Shown here: positions 13,077-21,518 of the stretch, piece by piece | Layout: the number at the start of each line of letters is the position of its first letter | How positions within the stretch are numbered: position 1 is the stretch's first letter | From: an uncultured Lachnospiraceae bacterium | GTDB lineage: Bacteria; Bacillota; Clostridia; Lachnospirales; Lachnospiraceae | DNA length: 29,449 nucleotides | Direction of reading: 5' to 3' | Assembly: GCA_900554205.1 (NCBI GenBank) | Contig: USGM01000028.1 | Span: 1-29,449, forward strand | Made by a program: the position numbers and the translations under genes | Notes under the pieces: generated by a model | Seen by the model: the letters and a program-made list of their open reading frames with translations, nothing else | Databases searched by the model: none | Told to the model about the DNA's origin: nothing

Positions 13077-14504
13077 TTATATCGTTGCTTTCTGTGCAAA
13101 TACCTTATAGCCGCGGTACGCCTCATAGATGTCCGCCTTGCTCGTTGCTTCCCAAGGTGCGTGCATGTTCAGCACAGGAACGCCGCTGTCGATGACGTTC
13201 ATGCCGTACAGCGCAAGGATGTAGGCGATTGTTCCGCCACCGCCGACATCGACCTTTCCGAGCTCGGCTGTCTGGTAGGTAATTCCGCCCTCGTCCATGA
13301 TCTTGCGCAAATGTGCCATGTACTCCGCATTCGCGTCGTTGGAGCCGGACTTGCCTCTCGCGCCCGTGAACTTGTTAAATACCATGCCTGCACCCATCCA
13401 TGCGGCATTTTTCAGTTCAAAGCAGGATCTGTAGCTCGGATCAAAGCCTGCGCTGACATCAGAGGAAAGCATACAGCTGTTTGCCAGACATCTTCTGACG
13501 TTCAGTTCGCTGTACTCACCCTTCAGATTCATCAGCTCCGCAACCGCGTTCTCAAAGAAATGAGACTGCATTCCGGTCGCTCCCACAGAGCCGATCTCCT
13601 CCTTATCTACAAGAATGCAGCATACCGTGCGGTCTGTCTCCTTAATGTCAAGCATTGCTCTCATGGAGGTAAATGCGCACACTCTGTCATCCTGTCCATA
13701 GGCAAGGATCATAGCGCGGTCAAATCCTGCCTCTCTCGCCTTTCCGGCAGGAACAACCTCCAGCTCAGCGGAAAGAAAGTCTTCTTCCTCAAAGTCATAG
13801 TTCTTTTTCAGGATGTCAAGCACACCGGACTTTACAATGTTCTCTGCTTTTTTCTTGCCCTCATCGGTGTCCTTCTCGCCCTCTCCGAATACAAGCGGTC
13901 TGCTTCCGACGATCAGATCAAGCGCTTCACCCTCAATCACCTTCGCCGCTTTTTTCTCCATCTGCTCTGCTGCCAGATGGATCAGCAGATCGGACACGAA
14001 GAATACCGGATCATCCTCGTTCTCTCCGATGTTCAGCTCGACCGTGGTGCCGTCCTTTTTCACGACAACGCCATGGATGGCGAGAGGCAGCGTCACCCAC
14101 TGATATTTCTTGACTCCGCCGTAATAGTGGGTGTCAAGATAAGCAAAGGTGTGATCCAGGTCCTCGAAAAGCGGATTCTGCTTCACGTCAAGTCTGGGGC
14201 TGTCGATGTGCGCCCCGAGAATGTTCAGTCCGTCAGTCAGAGGCTTCTTTCCGACCTGGAACATCACGATGGACTTGTTCATCCATACGCTGTAAACCTT
14301 ATCGCCCTCCTGAACCTTTCCGCCTTCCTTGATGATCTCCTCCAGCTCACGGTAGCCTTCCGCCTCGATGGTGTTCACGATCGTGTCCACACACTCCCGC
14401 TCTGTCTTTCCGTTGTCAAGGAACTCACGGTACTCCGCCGAAAGCTTTTCCAGCTTCTTCAGCTTCTTCTCATCATATTTTTCCCATGCGTATTTCTTTA
14501 ACAT
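13077..14504 (-). CDS. M18 family metalloaminopeptidase (aspartyl aminopeptidase type)
   Basis: Dinuclear zinc exopeptidase that removes N-terminal residues, typically acidic ones, from peptides in the cytoplasm. 475 residues. Metal and catalytic motifs are all present: GAHIDSPRLD (H99, D101), GQDDRVCAF, the acidic pair in DKEEIGSVGATG, SSDVSAGFDP and the C-terminal MHAPWEATSKAD histidine motif. AAGGAGG lies before the ATG at 14504. It starts 13 nt after the pheT stop and ends 16 nt before queA, so it very likely belongs to the phenylalanine T-box transcript. It could release amino acids from peptides when charged tRNA is short (inference). Confidence 0.95.
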   Translation of the reverse strand: MLKKYAWEKYDEKKLKKLEKLSAEYREFLDNGKTERECVDTIVNTIEAEGYRELEEIIKEGGKVQEGDKVYSVWMNKSIVMFQVGKKPLTDGLNILGAHIDSPRLDVKQNPLFEDLDHTFAYLDTHYYGGVKKYQWVTLPLAIHGVVVKKDGTTVELNIGENEDDPVFFVSDLLIHLAAEQMEKKAAKVIEGEALDLIVGSRPLVFGEGEKDTDEGKKKAENIVKSGVLDILKKNYDFEEEDFLSAELEVVPAGKAREAGFDRAMILAYGQDDRVCAFTSMRAMLDIKETDRTVCCILVDKEEIGSVGATGMQSHFFENAVAELMNLKGEYSELNVRRCLANSCMLSSDVSAGFDPSYRSCFELKNAAWMGAGMVFNKFTGARGKSGSNDANAEYMAHLRKIMDEGGITYQTAELGKVDVGGGGTIAYILALYGMNVIDSGVPVLNMHAPWEATSKADIYEAYRGYKVFAQKATI

Positions 14505-14517
14505 ACTCCTGTCCTCC

Positions 14518-16938
14518 TTAACTTCTCAGATCAATATCCAGTTCATTTTTCAGGTTCTTCAGTATCTTCTTCACGAACCTTTCAACAGCATCCGCCTCAA
14601 AAGGCTCATCTCCCGGCACAAACTCAACCGTGAATGCCATGCTGCGCTTATCCTCGGGAATCTGTCCGCCCTCGTAGACATCGAACAGCCGGATGTCCCC
14701 GATATGGGAGCATGCCTCTCTTATCACATTCTCCACCTGCCCGCAGGTGATCTCCCTGTTCATGACGAGCGCAAGGTCTCGGCTCTCCTCAGGGAACCGG
14801 GACAACGGCTGGAACGCCGCTTTCTTCTCATAGGTTGCATACAGCTTTTTCAGATCCAGCTCCAGCAGATAAGCGTCGGTTCTCAGATCCAGCTTTTCAA
14901 CGACCTCATATGCCACCTTGCCAAGATAGCCTACCTTCTCCCCCTCGCAGTAAATATCAGCCGTCTGATAGGGATGCAGGAACGGTCTGGTCGATTTCTC
15001 GTACTCAAAATGTCCGAACATGGTATCTGCCAGTGTCTCCGCCATGCCCTTTAAGGTAAAGAAGCTCTCGTTCTCACCAAAGACACCGATGCAGAGTGTA
15101 TCTCTCTCGTCCGGGTAGTCCTTTAACGGCAGTTCCTCCGCCACAAAGATTTTGCCCACCTCGAACAGTCTTCCCGAAAGATTACCCTTCTTCTGGTTTC
15201 TGGCAACCGCATTCAGCATAGAGGCCGCAAGTGTTGTCCTCATCAGGGACAGCTCCTCGTTGATGGGATTCAATATGCGGATTGCCTTTCTCTCGGGCGC
15301 ATCCTCCGGCAGTCTCAGGAGATCCAGATCAGCAGGAGAAATAAAGGAATAATGAATACACTCGTAGGCGCCGGTTCCGCACAGCGTTCTCTTCAGCTTC
15401 ATCTCCTTCTTCTGCTTCTGGTTCAGTCCTCCCATCGTAACCTTGGCATCCGGCATGAAGGTCGGGATCACATGCTCATAACCGTACATACGGATGACTT
15501 CCTCTGCGACATCCTGATAGCTCTCCATGTCCTCACGGTATGCCGGAACCTGCAAGGTCAGCTCGTCGCCCTCGATGGACGGAGCGAACTGCAGATTCTT
15601 CATGATATGAAGAATCTCTTCATTTGGAACCTCAATGCCGAGAACGTTGTTGACACGGCTGATGCTCACCTTCAGCGGTCTGGGCTCTGCGGTATTTCCC
15701 GTGTTGACATCCACATGCGTCGCGGAAACCTTGCCGCAGCCAAGCTCCTCGATCAGATGCAGCGCACGCTTCATCGCGTGGATCGTGGAATATTCGTCAA
15801 CACCCTTCTCGTACTTCGCACTTGCATCCGTGCGCTTTCCGAGGGAACGTGAGGTCTTACGGATATTGTCTCTCGCAAATTTCGCAGACTCGAACATCAC
15901 CTCTGTCGTGGTATCGCGGATTTCCGAATTCAAGCCGCCCATAACACCGGCCAGCGCAACCGGCTTCACGCCGTCGCAGATGACAAGGTTGTTGGGATTC
16001 AGCATATATTCCTGCTCGTCCAGCGTCGTAATCTTTTCGCCCTCGCCGGCACGTCTGACGCAGATTGCGTTGCCCTCGAGATAGTTGCAGTCAAACGCAT
16101 GCATCGGCTGTCCCATCTCAAGCATCACATAATTCGTAATATCGACGATGTTGGAGATTGCGTCCTGACCGACCAGCGCCAGTCTGCGCTTCATCCAGAG
16201 CGGGGACTCCCCGATCTTCACATCATAGACATAATGTCCGATGTATCTCGGGCAGATGTCCTGCGCCTCGACCGTGACGTTAAAGCCGTCCTTTCTGACC
16301 TCCGTCTCCGTATAGTCCATGGCAGGCTCCTTCAATTCCTTATCGAGCACTGCCGCAACCTCTCTCGCAAGTCCAAGAATGCTCTGGCAATCCGGCCTGT
16401 TCGCCGTGATGGAGACATCAAAAATCCAGTCGTCCAGTCCGAGAATCGGCTTCACATCCGCGCCGGGCTGTGCGTCCTCCGGCAGAACCAGCAGTCCGTT
16501 ATAGCTCGCGCCAGGATACATATTTTCACTGACACCGAGCTCCACGCCGGAGCAGAGCATACCCTCCGACTCATAGCCGCGCAGCTTTCCCTTCTTGATC
16601 GTCATGGTTCCCTCGACGGTCTTGTGATCCTTTGCCGTCATATAGACAGTCGCACCAACCAGAGCGACGGGATATCTGCCGCCAGCCTTTACATTGTCTG
16701 CGCCGCAGCACACCTGAAAGCTGCCGTGCTCTCCCGCATTCACCTTGCACACATGCAGATGGGTCTCCGGAATCGGCTCGCACTCCTCCACCAGCCCGAC
16801 AACAACCTTGCTGATGTCTTTTCCTGCCTCTGTCAGTTCCTCTACTTCAAATCCACAGGAAAACAGCTTCTTCTCCAGCTCCTGCGGCGTAATCTCTATC
16901 TCTACATATTCTTTCAGCCAACTAAGCGGTACTAACAT
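14518..16938 (-). CDS. pheT: Phenylalanyl-tRNA synthetase, beta subunit
   Basis: Beta chain of the alpha2-beta2 class II synthetase. 806 residues from MLVPLSWLKEYVEI. Order of domains: N-terminal segment, EMAP/OB tRNA-binding domain (about 40-150, VVVGLVEECEPIPETHLHVCKV), B3/B4 editing domain (MQPMHAFD-like GQPMHAFDCN), B5 domain, catalytic-like core and C-terminal FDX-ACB anticodon domain (SRFPEESRDLALV to the end). The frame extends to 17001, but that part overlaps pheS. A GGAGGAGAG ribosome site directly precedes the ATG at 16938. It lies 19 nt after pheS. Confidence 0.97.
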   Translation of the reverse strand: MLVPLSWLKEYVEIEITPQELEKKLFSCGFEVEELTEAGKDISKVVVGLVEECEPIPETHLHVCKVNAGEHGSFQVCCGADNVKAGGRYPVALVGATVYMTAKDHKTVEGTMTIKKGKLRGYESEGMLCSGVELGVSENMYPGASYNGLLVLPEDAQPGADVKPILGLDDWIFDVSITANRPDCQSILGLAREVAAVLDKELKEPAMDYTETEVRKDGFNVTVEAQDICPRYIGHYVYDVKIGESPLWMKRRLALVGQDAISNIVDITNYVMLEMGQPMHAFDCNYLEGNAICVRRAGEGEKITTLDEQEYMLNPNNLVICDGVKPVALAGVMGGLNSEIRDTTTEVMFESAKFARDNIRKTSRSLGKRTDASAKYEKGVDEYSTIHAMKRALHLIEELGCGKVSATHVDVNTGNTAEPRPLKVSISRVNNVLGIEVPNEEILHIMKNLQFAPSIEGDELTLQVPAYREDMESYQDVAEEVIRMYGYEHVIPTFMPDAKVTMGGLNQKQKKEMKLKRTLCGTGAYECIHYSFISPADLDLLRLPEDAPERKAIRILNPINEELSLMRTTLAASMLNAVARNQKKGNLSGRLFEVGKIFVAEELPLKDYPDERDTLCIGVFGENESFFTLKGMAETLADTMFGHFEYEKSTRPFLHPYQTADIYCEGEKVGYLGKVAYEVVEKLDLRTDAYLLELDLKKLYATYEKKAAFQPLSRFPEESRDLALVMNREITCGQVENVIREACSHIGDIRLFDVYEGGQIPEDKRSMAFTVEFVPGDEPFEADAVERFVKKILKNLKNELDIDLRS

Positions 16939-16957
16939 CTTCTCTCCTCCGTTTCCT

Positions 16958-18001
16958 TTAGTTATCATCGATCTGGCGCAGCACGCGCAGATCCGATTCA
17001 TAGAACAGCTTAATGTTATTGATTCCGTACTTCAGCATGGCAGCGCGCTCAATACCGATACCGAACGCAAGTCCGCTGTACTCGTCAGAATCAATACCGC
17101 AGTTTTCCAGCACCTTCTTATTCACGATTCCGGCGCCGAGAATTTCGATCCAGCCGGTTCCCTTGCAGAGCTTACACCCCTTGCCGCCGCACTCGAAGCA
17201 GCTGACATCCACCTCCACGGAAGGCTCCGTGAACGGGAAATAGGAGGGACGAAGTCTCGTCGTCGTGCTTTCGCCATAGATCTTCTGGACAAATACATCC
17301 AGCATTCCTTTCAGGTCGCACACGGTGATCTTCTTGTCTACAACCAGTCCTTCCAGCTGATGGAACATCGGGGAATGTGTCGCATCATCATCAGAGCGGA
17401 ACACCTTGCCCGGTGCAGCGATCATCTTGATCGGCGGCTTCTTCTTCTCCATGGTATGAATCTGTGCAGCCGATGTCTGCGTCGCCAGAAGAAATTCCGG
17501 TGACAGATAGAAGGTGTCCTGCATATCTCTCGCCGGGTGATCCTGCGGTGTATTCAGCGCGGTAAAGTTGTAGTAATCGTTCTCGATCTCCTTTGTCTCC
17601 ACGACCTCAAAGCCCATTCCCGCGAAAACATCAATCAGCTGGTTGCGCATCTGGGTGATGGGGTGAAGATTTCCCGCCTGAATTTTTCTTGCGGGCATGG
17701 TCACATCAATCTTCTCATGCTCATAGCGCATCTCCAGTTCCCTCGCCTTCATCTTTTCATCCAGCTCCGTAAACTTCTGCTGCGCCCATTCCTTTAATTC
17801 GTTCACATTCTTGCCGAAGCCCGCTCTCTCCTCCGGCGCAATGCTCCTCATCTCCTTCATCATCTGACCGATCTTTCCGGTCTTGGAATCCAGGAACTGC
17901 TTTCTCAGTTCAAAAGCCGCCGCCCTCGAACCTGCACGCTGTTCCATGCCTTCCAGAATTTCCTGCCTGATGCTGGCAAATCTGTCCATTCTGTCACTCA
18001 T
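16958..18001 (-). CDS. pheS: Phenylalanyl-tRNA synthetase, alpha subunit
   Basis: Catalytic chain of PheRS, 347 residues. An N-terminal coiled coil for tRNA (about 1-95) is followed by the class II core: motif 2 in GKVFRSDDDATHSPMFHQLEG and motif 3 in FGIGIERAAMLKYGI. The Phe pocket segments TPQDHPARDMQDTFY and FTEPSVEVD are intact. A Cys-rich insert (CFECGGKGCKLCKG) is present, as in many Firmicute PheS proteins. The ATG at 18001 has CGGAGGAT upstream. It is first in the operon after the T-box leader. Confidence 0.97.
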   Translation of the reverse strand: MSDRMDRFASIRQEILEGMEQRAGSRAAAFELRKQFLDSKTGKIGQMMKEMRSIAPEERAGFGKNVNELKEWAQQKFTELDEKMKARELEMRYEHEKIDVTMPARKIQAGNLHPITQMRNQLIDVFAGMGFEVVETKEIENDYYNFTALNTPQDHPARDMQDTFYLSPEFLLATQTSAAQIHTMEKKKPPIKMIAAPGKVFRSDDDATHSPMFHQLEGLVVDKKITVCDLKGMLDVFVQKIYGESTTTRLRPSYFPFTEPSVEVDVSCFECGGKGCKLCKGTGWIEILGAGIVNKKVLENCGIDSDEYSGLAFGIGIERAAMLKYGINNIKLFYESDLRVLRQIDDN

Positions 18002-18043
18002 TAAGATATCCTCCGTTCTCCTTCAAAATGGTGTTTTGCGCAT

Positions 18044-18325
18044 AAAAAAACCATGCACAAAAACTGTGCATGGGACGAATTCACTTTCTCCGCGGTACCA
18101 CCCTGCTTCCCTGCCTGACGGCAGAGCACTCATCAGCGCATAACGCGCGCCATACGTCCGAAACTACTCCCGCTCTTCCTTAAGCTGCGGCTTCATATCC
18201 GGAGGCTCCGGTGGGAAATTCGGGGCTTCATCTGAACCTGAAAAAGCTCACAGCCGACGACTCTTTCTCTCTGAAAGAAGATGAACTCCTACTATGCACC
18301 ATCAATGCCTTTGTCTCTCCTATCA
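18044..18325 (-). promoter_or_regulatory. T-box riboswitch leader of pheST (phenylalanine)
   Basis: The T-box at 18091-18104 reads AGGGTGGTACCGCG, the consensus, with a UGGU bulge for a tRNA ending ACCA. Stem I has GGTG (near 18300) opposite CACC (near 18210) and TTCATC opposite GATGAA. The 3' side of the specifier loop reads GAATTTCCC, where both in-register candidates, TTT and TTC, are phenylalanine codons (about 18214-18219). The antiterminator is AGGG with TCCC plus GCG with CGT. The terminator is CCATGCACA/TGTGCATGG (18051-18073) followed by TTTTTTT (18044-18050). Uncharged tRNA-Phe should permit readthrough into pheS and the genes behind it. Confidence 0.94.
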
Positions 18326-18353
18326 GTTTATAGACTTTATTAAGAAAAGTCAA
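18325..18353 (-). promoter_or_regulatory. Sigma-A promoter of the pheS operon
   Basis: TTGACT (complement 18348-18353), 17 bp, TAAACT (complement 18325-18330). An overlapping TATAAA at 18327-18332 has a shorter spacer. The -35 box overlaps the stop codon of the YihY-type gene, so no terminator fits between the two units and readthrough from upstream into the T-box is possible. Confidence 0.65.
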
Positions 18354-19204
18354 GTACTTCCTGTAATGTCACCTTTTCTCGTCCTGACGAGCGCCTGATT
18401 CACCGGGCGGAAATACCGGTTGAGGTATGCTCCGATCATAATAATATACATGCAGAAATACATCCAGAGCAATATAATGATAATAATTGCAAGACTTCCG
18501 TAAATACCGTAGGAATTGCTGTAATCGACGTACATCGAAAAGCCCCACGAGAAGACACTCCACACGACTGCCGCAAAGGTTGCACCGGGAATCTGTTCCC
18601 GGAATCTCAGCCTGTCATCCGGCATAAAGGCATACACGGTTGCAAAGAGCAGCGTCAGCACCGCCCAGACTACAAGGAACCGGAAATGCATCAGAAAGAC
18701 CACGAGCCTCTGGAGCTGTGGTATCCTGTGCAGGGCAAGATTGACGAGCTGGTTTCCGAACACATTGATAAAAAGGCTCAGGATCACGACAATCAGCATG
18801 ACAACCGTATAAAGGCAGGCAACCACCCGGATAACAAAATAGTTCCGCTTCTCATCCACACCATTGACTGCATTCAGCCCCTGCATCAGCGCCATAACGC
18901 CCTTCGCCGCCGACCATAGCGTCGCAATGACCGCAATGGACAGGATTCCCGCAGACTTGTCATAGACGTCGGCGATCAGGTCTTCCACGACCGGATCAAC
19001 CCTGTCCGGCGTAATGTCCGTGACCGCCTGCACAAGGTTTTCCTCCGTGAGCGGAGTATAGGGGATCACCATGCAGATAACCATCAGCATGGGAACAATT
19101 GACAAAAAAAAGAAAAATGCAATGCTCGCCGCATAGGCACTGATATTCTGTTTTTTCATCTGGGCAGAAAAATCACGCCCGATCAGATACAGCTTGCGAA
19201 TCAT
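18350..19204 (-). CDS. YihY/BrkB-family inner membrane protein
   Basis: 284 residues with six membrane segments and the family signatures near the N-terminus (AAYAASIAFFFFLSIVPML-like) and near the C-terminus (FSMYVDYSNSYGIYGSLAIIIIILLWMY). Older annotation as ribonuclease BN is wrong for this family. The function is unsettled; transport or envelope roles have been proposed. The ATG overlaps the SpoIID/LytB stop by 4 nt (ATGA), so translation is coupled. A spore or envelope role together with the upstream gene is plausible but not shown. Confidence 0.92.
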   Translation of the reverse strand: MIRKLYLIGRDFSAQMKKQNISAYAASIAFFFFLSIVPMLMVICMVIPYTPLTEENLVQAVTDITPDRVDPVVEDLIADVYDKSAGILSIAVIATLWSAAKGVMALMQGLNAVNGVDEKRNYFVIRVVACLYTVVMLIVVILSLFINVFGNQLVNLALHRIPQLQRLVVFLMHFRFLVVWAVLTLLFATVYAFMPDDRLRFREQIPGATFAAVVWSVFSWGFSMYVDYSNSYGIYGSLAIIIIILLWMYFCMYIIMIGAYLNRYFRPVNQALVRTRKGDITGST

Positions 19205-21204
19205 TTCCCGCTCTCCTCATATATGAATTCTAAATTACAGTCTGCATAAAAGAACCGCAGAATCTCCCCGGCTGCCCAGCCCGCGTTTGCCATCTGTCTG
19301 GCACCGTTCTGGCTCATTCCCACTCCATGTCCGAAGCCGCCGCCGATTATGGAATATCCTACCACACTTTCCTTCTCTTTACCAGTCGATATTATAAAAA
19401 ATCCACTGGGAAGCAGATTCGGACAGGAAACCTCACTTCCGTCCTGCCGCACAGCCTTGCTCTGTCCGTCGCAAAGCACTGCACGGATATTGTACTCCGA
19501 AACGACTTTATAGCTTCCTTCATCCGACGCGATCACCAGTTCATCCGTCACGCCGCCGGCTCCGCGCTTCGCAACATAAATGTCCGTTATCGCTCCGATC
19601 CTGTCGATCTCCCTGCTGACATATTCTCCGTCCACAAGCGTCAGCACAAGGCTGCTGTTCGCCGCATACCTCCGCTGCAGCGCCTCGAGGATTGCCTTGC
19701 TGTCGATCTGCTCTACCTCGTAGCTCCACCGGTACCAGCCTTCCTTCGCCTCGAAATGCTTTTCATCCTTCGACAGAATGAAGTTCCTGAATGCTGCCTC
19801 GTCCCGCAGGCGCCCGGCAAGGTCTTCACCCGCATCCGCTGTGCCCGTTGTTTGCGCCGCACCTGTCTGACACAGCAGGTTTTCCATCGCCTCTGTGGAA
19901 ATTTCTCTCGCTTTCAGATAGGTAAGTCCCGGCGCCGCCTGTGTCTTCCACACATTGGCATCGCTCCCGACACCACAGGAGGTGGAATAATAAAAGGTCT
20001 CCGCCAATTCGCCGTCTCCGGTGCAAAGAAGCTGTCCGTAGGTGTCCTTCACGGCGGCAGTGGCGCTCTCCTGCTCTGTGATATTGTTGTAGACCTGAAA
20101 GGCTGTGCTGTCGTCAACATGCGCCCCATACTGCGGATACGCCGCGTGCAGCATGTGACCGTAAGCGTAGGTTCTCGCGCAGATCGCCTGTGCCCGCAGC
20201 GCCTCTGCCGGGTAGGATGCCGGCATCTCGCTCGGCACGACACTGTACAGATATTCCTCCAAGGGAAGCTCATTGATCACCGCAATGCCGTCCTCTGTCC
20301 TTAGCAATTCCATTTTCCCCCGGTAAGCCGGAACTCCCTGACTCCGGTTGACATTCGGAAGCATCAGCTTTCCCGTGAGCGTATCAGATACGACGCAGAC
20401 TCTTCCACCTTCAAAATAAGGGCTGTCATAGCTAAAACAAAGCTCCTCACCTGCAGAATGCTCCTCCCTCTTTTCCTCTCCGCCAGTGCTGTAAACGACC
20501 GTAAAGTCCGTGTCCGCCGTAATGACCGGAGACGCATGGAGAAGCCCTGTGTAATCGGACGCCCTGATCAGCACCCTTATGTACTGCATGGCTTCCTCCC
20601 GCGCGAGAAGAACCGCACAGATTTCACCATTCTCCAGACAGAAATCGGCATTATCATATCCGCAGCTGAGATCCTGCACCGTACACATTGCCAGACTGCC
20701 ATACAGCCTGTAGCCATGGTATTCCTCAGAAAGGGGCAGCCTTCCGTACCCTTCCAGTTCTATGCAGTCCCCGGTGTAGCTCAGCACACGGCCGTTGATC
20801 TTTTCCGCCTTTACCGCCACCTCCGTGACCAGATTGTCCGTCAATGTGACATCCGCCACCTGCTCCCGGTAGCCTGCCCACGGCTGCCTGTCCCCCGAGT
20901 CATAGCTCTCTGCGTTTTCCTGTCCGTCCCCATCGGGAACTCCCCATTGGAAAGAAGCTCTCTCTCCCTCGTTGAAGACAGTCAGCCCAGCCTCTCCCGC
21001 CTCCGCGATCCAGACATTTTTCAGGACCCGGACTGTCGGAATGTGCGGCTCAGGCTGTACTTCATTGTCTTTGTCACCATGCCAGAGTGCAGAAATCAGC
21101 TTCCCGATGATTAATATAAGTATCAGCAGAATTCCGAGCAGACAGACAAATGCCTTCAGCTGCATCCTCTGCGCCCTGCTCAGATGAAATTCTCTTTTAT
21201 CCAC
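19201..21204 (-). CDS. SpoIID/LytB-domain protein with large N-terminal extension
   Basis: 667 residues. A membrane anchor lies at about 17-40 (AFVCLLGILLILILIIGKLI). About 260 residues of beta-rich sequence of unknown function follow, then the SpoIID/LytB domain from about 300. Visible hallmarks are PLEEYLYSVVPSEMP with the catalytic Glu at 326, AEALRAQAICARTYA, STSCGVGSDANVW and the C-terminal GGGFGHGVGMSQNGARQMA. SpoIID cleaves the glycan of denuded peptidoglycan during engulfment; LytB homologues stimulate amidases. The length is about twice that of B. subtilis SpoIID, so this may be a paralogue rather than SpoIID itself. The start is GTG at 21204 behind GGGAGGGAA. It is coupled to the YihY-type gene. 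Confidence 0.9.
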   Translation of the reverse strand: MDKREFHLSRAQRMQLKAFVCLLGILLILILIIGKLISALWHGDKDNEVQPEPHIPTVRVLKNVWIAEAGEAGLTVFNEGERASFQWGVPDGDGQENAESYDSGDRQPWAGYREQVADVTLTDNLVTEVAVKAEKINGRVLSYTGDCIELEGYGRLPLSEEYHGYRLYGSLAMCTVQDLSCGYDNADFCLENGEICAVLLAREEAMQYIRVLIRASDYTGLLHASPVITADTDFTVVYSTGGEEKREEHSAGEELCFSYDSPYFEGGRVCVVSDTLTGKLMLPNVNRSQGVPAYRGKMELLRTEDGIAVINELPLEEYLYSVVPSEMPASYPAEALRAQAICARTYAYGHMLHAAYPQYGAHVDDSTAFQVYNNITEQESATAAVKDTYGQLLCTGDGELAETFYYSTSCGVGSDANVWKTQAAPGLTYLKAREISTEAMENLLCQTGAAQTTGTADAGEDLAGRLRDEAAFRNFILSKDEKHFEAKEGWYRWSYEVEQIDSKAILEALQRRYAANSSLVLTLVDGEYVSREIDRIGAITDIYVAKRGAGGVTDELVIASDEGSYKVVSEYNIRAVLCDGQSKAVRQDGSEVSCPNLLPSGFFIISTGKEKESVVGYSIIGGGFGHGVGMSQNGARQMANAGWAAGEILRFFYADCNLEFIYEESGK

Positions 21205-21235
21205 TCTTCCCTCCCAAAACTGTCTCTCAGTGACA

Positions 21236-21467
21236 TTTTAAAAGAGCAGCCCATATGGACTGCTCTTTTCTTTCGTGTATCCCCAAAATGCCGCCTCTTG
21301 TTTTTTGACTCCTAGCAATGCTAGGTGGGTAACCGCAACCACGCTTTTGCCTTCCCTTCCGATCCTCGCAATGAGTGAGGGCCTGACAGCCACTTGGCAA
21401 TATAGGAATCCCGTTTAAAGTAAATGTAGGTTCAAAAATGAACAAGAGTTATCGGACATCTCAGGTT
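21236..21467 (-). ncRNA. ssrS: Probable 6S RNA with 3' terminator
   Basis: A gene-free 310-bp stretch with its own strong promoter, conserved-looking RNA motifs and a terminator. A long closing stem is formed by 21442-21448 plus 21432-21438 with 21295-21308 (CTCTTGT/ACAAGAG and TTTTTGA/TCAAAAA, split by a 3-nt bulge). It encloses a large open region containing GAACCTACATTT (21422-21433) and CGGGATTCCTATATT, which I recognise from clostridial 6S RNAs. The apical half has further hairpins, such as CCTAGC/GCTAGG at 21312-21326. 6S RNA mimics an open promoter and binds RNA polymerase-sigma-A in stationary phase. The assignment rests on remembered motifs and hand folding. Another structured RNA remains possible. 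Confidence 0.7.
21240..21269 (-). terminator. Terminator of the probable 6S RNA
   Basis: AAAAGAGCAGTCCA on the minus strand (21256-21269) pairs with TGGGCTGCTCTTTT (21240-21253) across a 2-nt gap. The 14-bp stem has one G-U pair and ends in TTTT. Only 35 nt remain before the SpoIID/LytB start. Confidence 0.85.
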
Positions 21468-21473
21468 ACACTT

Positions 21474-21502
21474 ATTATAGCTGATTCCTCATGCATTTAC
21501 AA
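21474..21502 (-). promoter_or_regulatory. Sigma-A promoter of the probable 6S RNA
   Basis: TTGTAA (complement 21497-21502), 17 bp, TATAAT (complement 21474-21479), with a predicted start near 21467. It follows the stop of the small membrane protein at 21519 by 16 bp. Confidence 0.8.
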
Positions 21503-21518
21503 TAGAAAAAATTGACAA

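Noticed and set aside
13061..13126. N-terminal extension of queA
   Set aside because: Most of it overlaps the M18 gene; the family begins at the aromatic-rich MELKKSDFYFDLP segment.
13059..14501. 480-codon plus-strand frame opposite the M18 aminopeptidase
   Set aside because: Covers almost the same span as a gene with all catalytic motifs; no ribosome site or family signature.
16939..17001. N-terminal extension of pheT
   Set aside because: It overlaps the end of pheS and precedes the ribosome site; MLVPLSWLKEYV is the standard PheT start.
18005..18349. Short protein-coding frames in the pheS leader
   Set aside because: The region is a complete T-box leader with consensus core and terminator.
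21227..21445. 72-codon minus-strand frame over the 6S-like RNA
   Set aside because: It coincides with the structured RNA, reads through its terminator and has no ribosome site.
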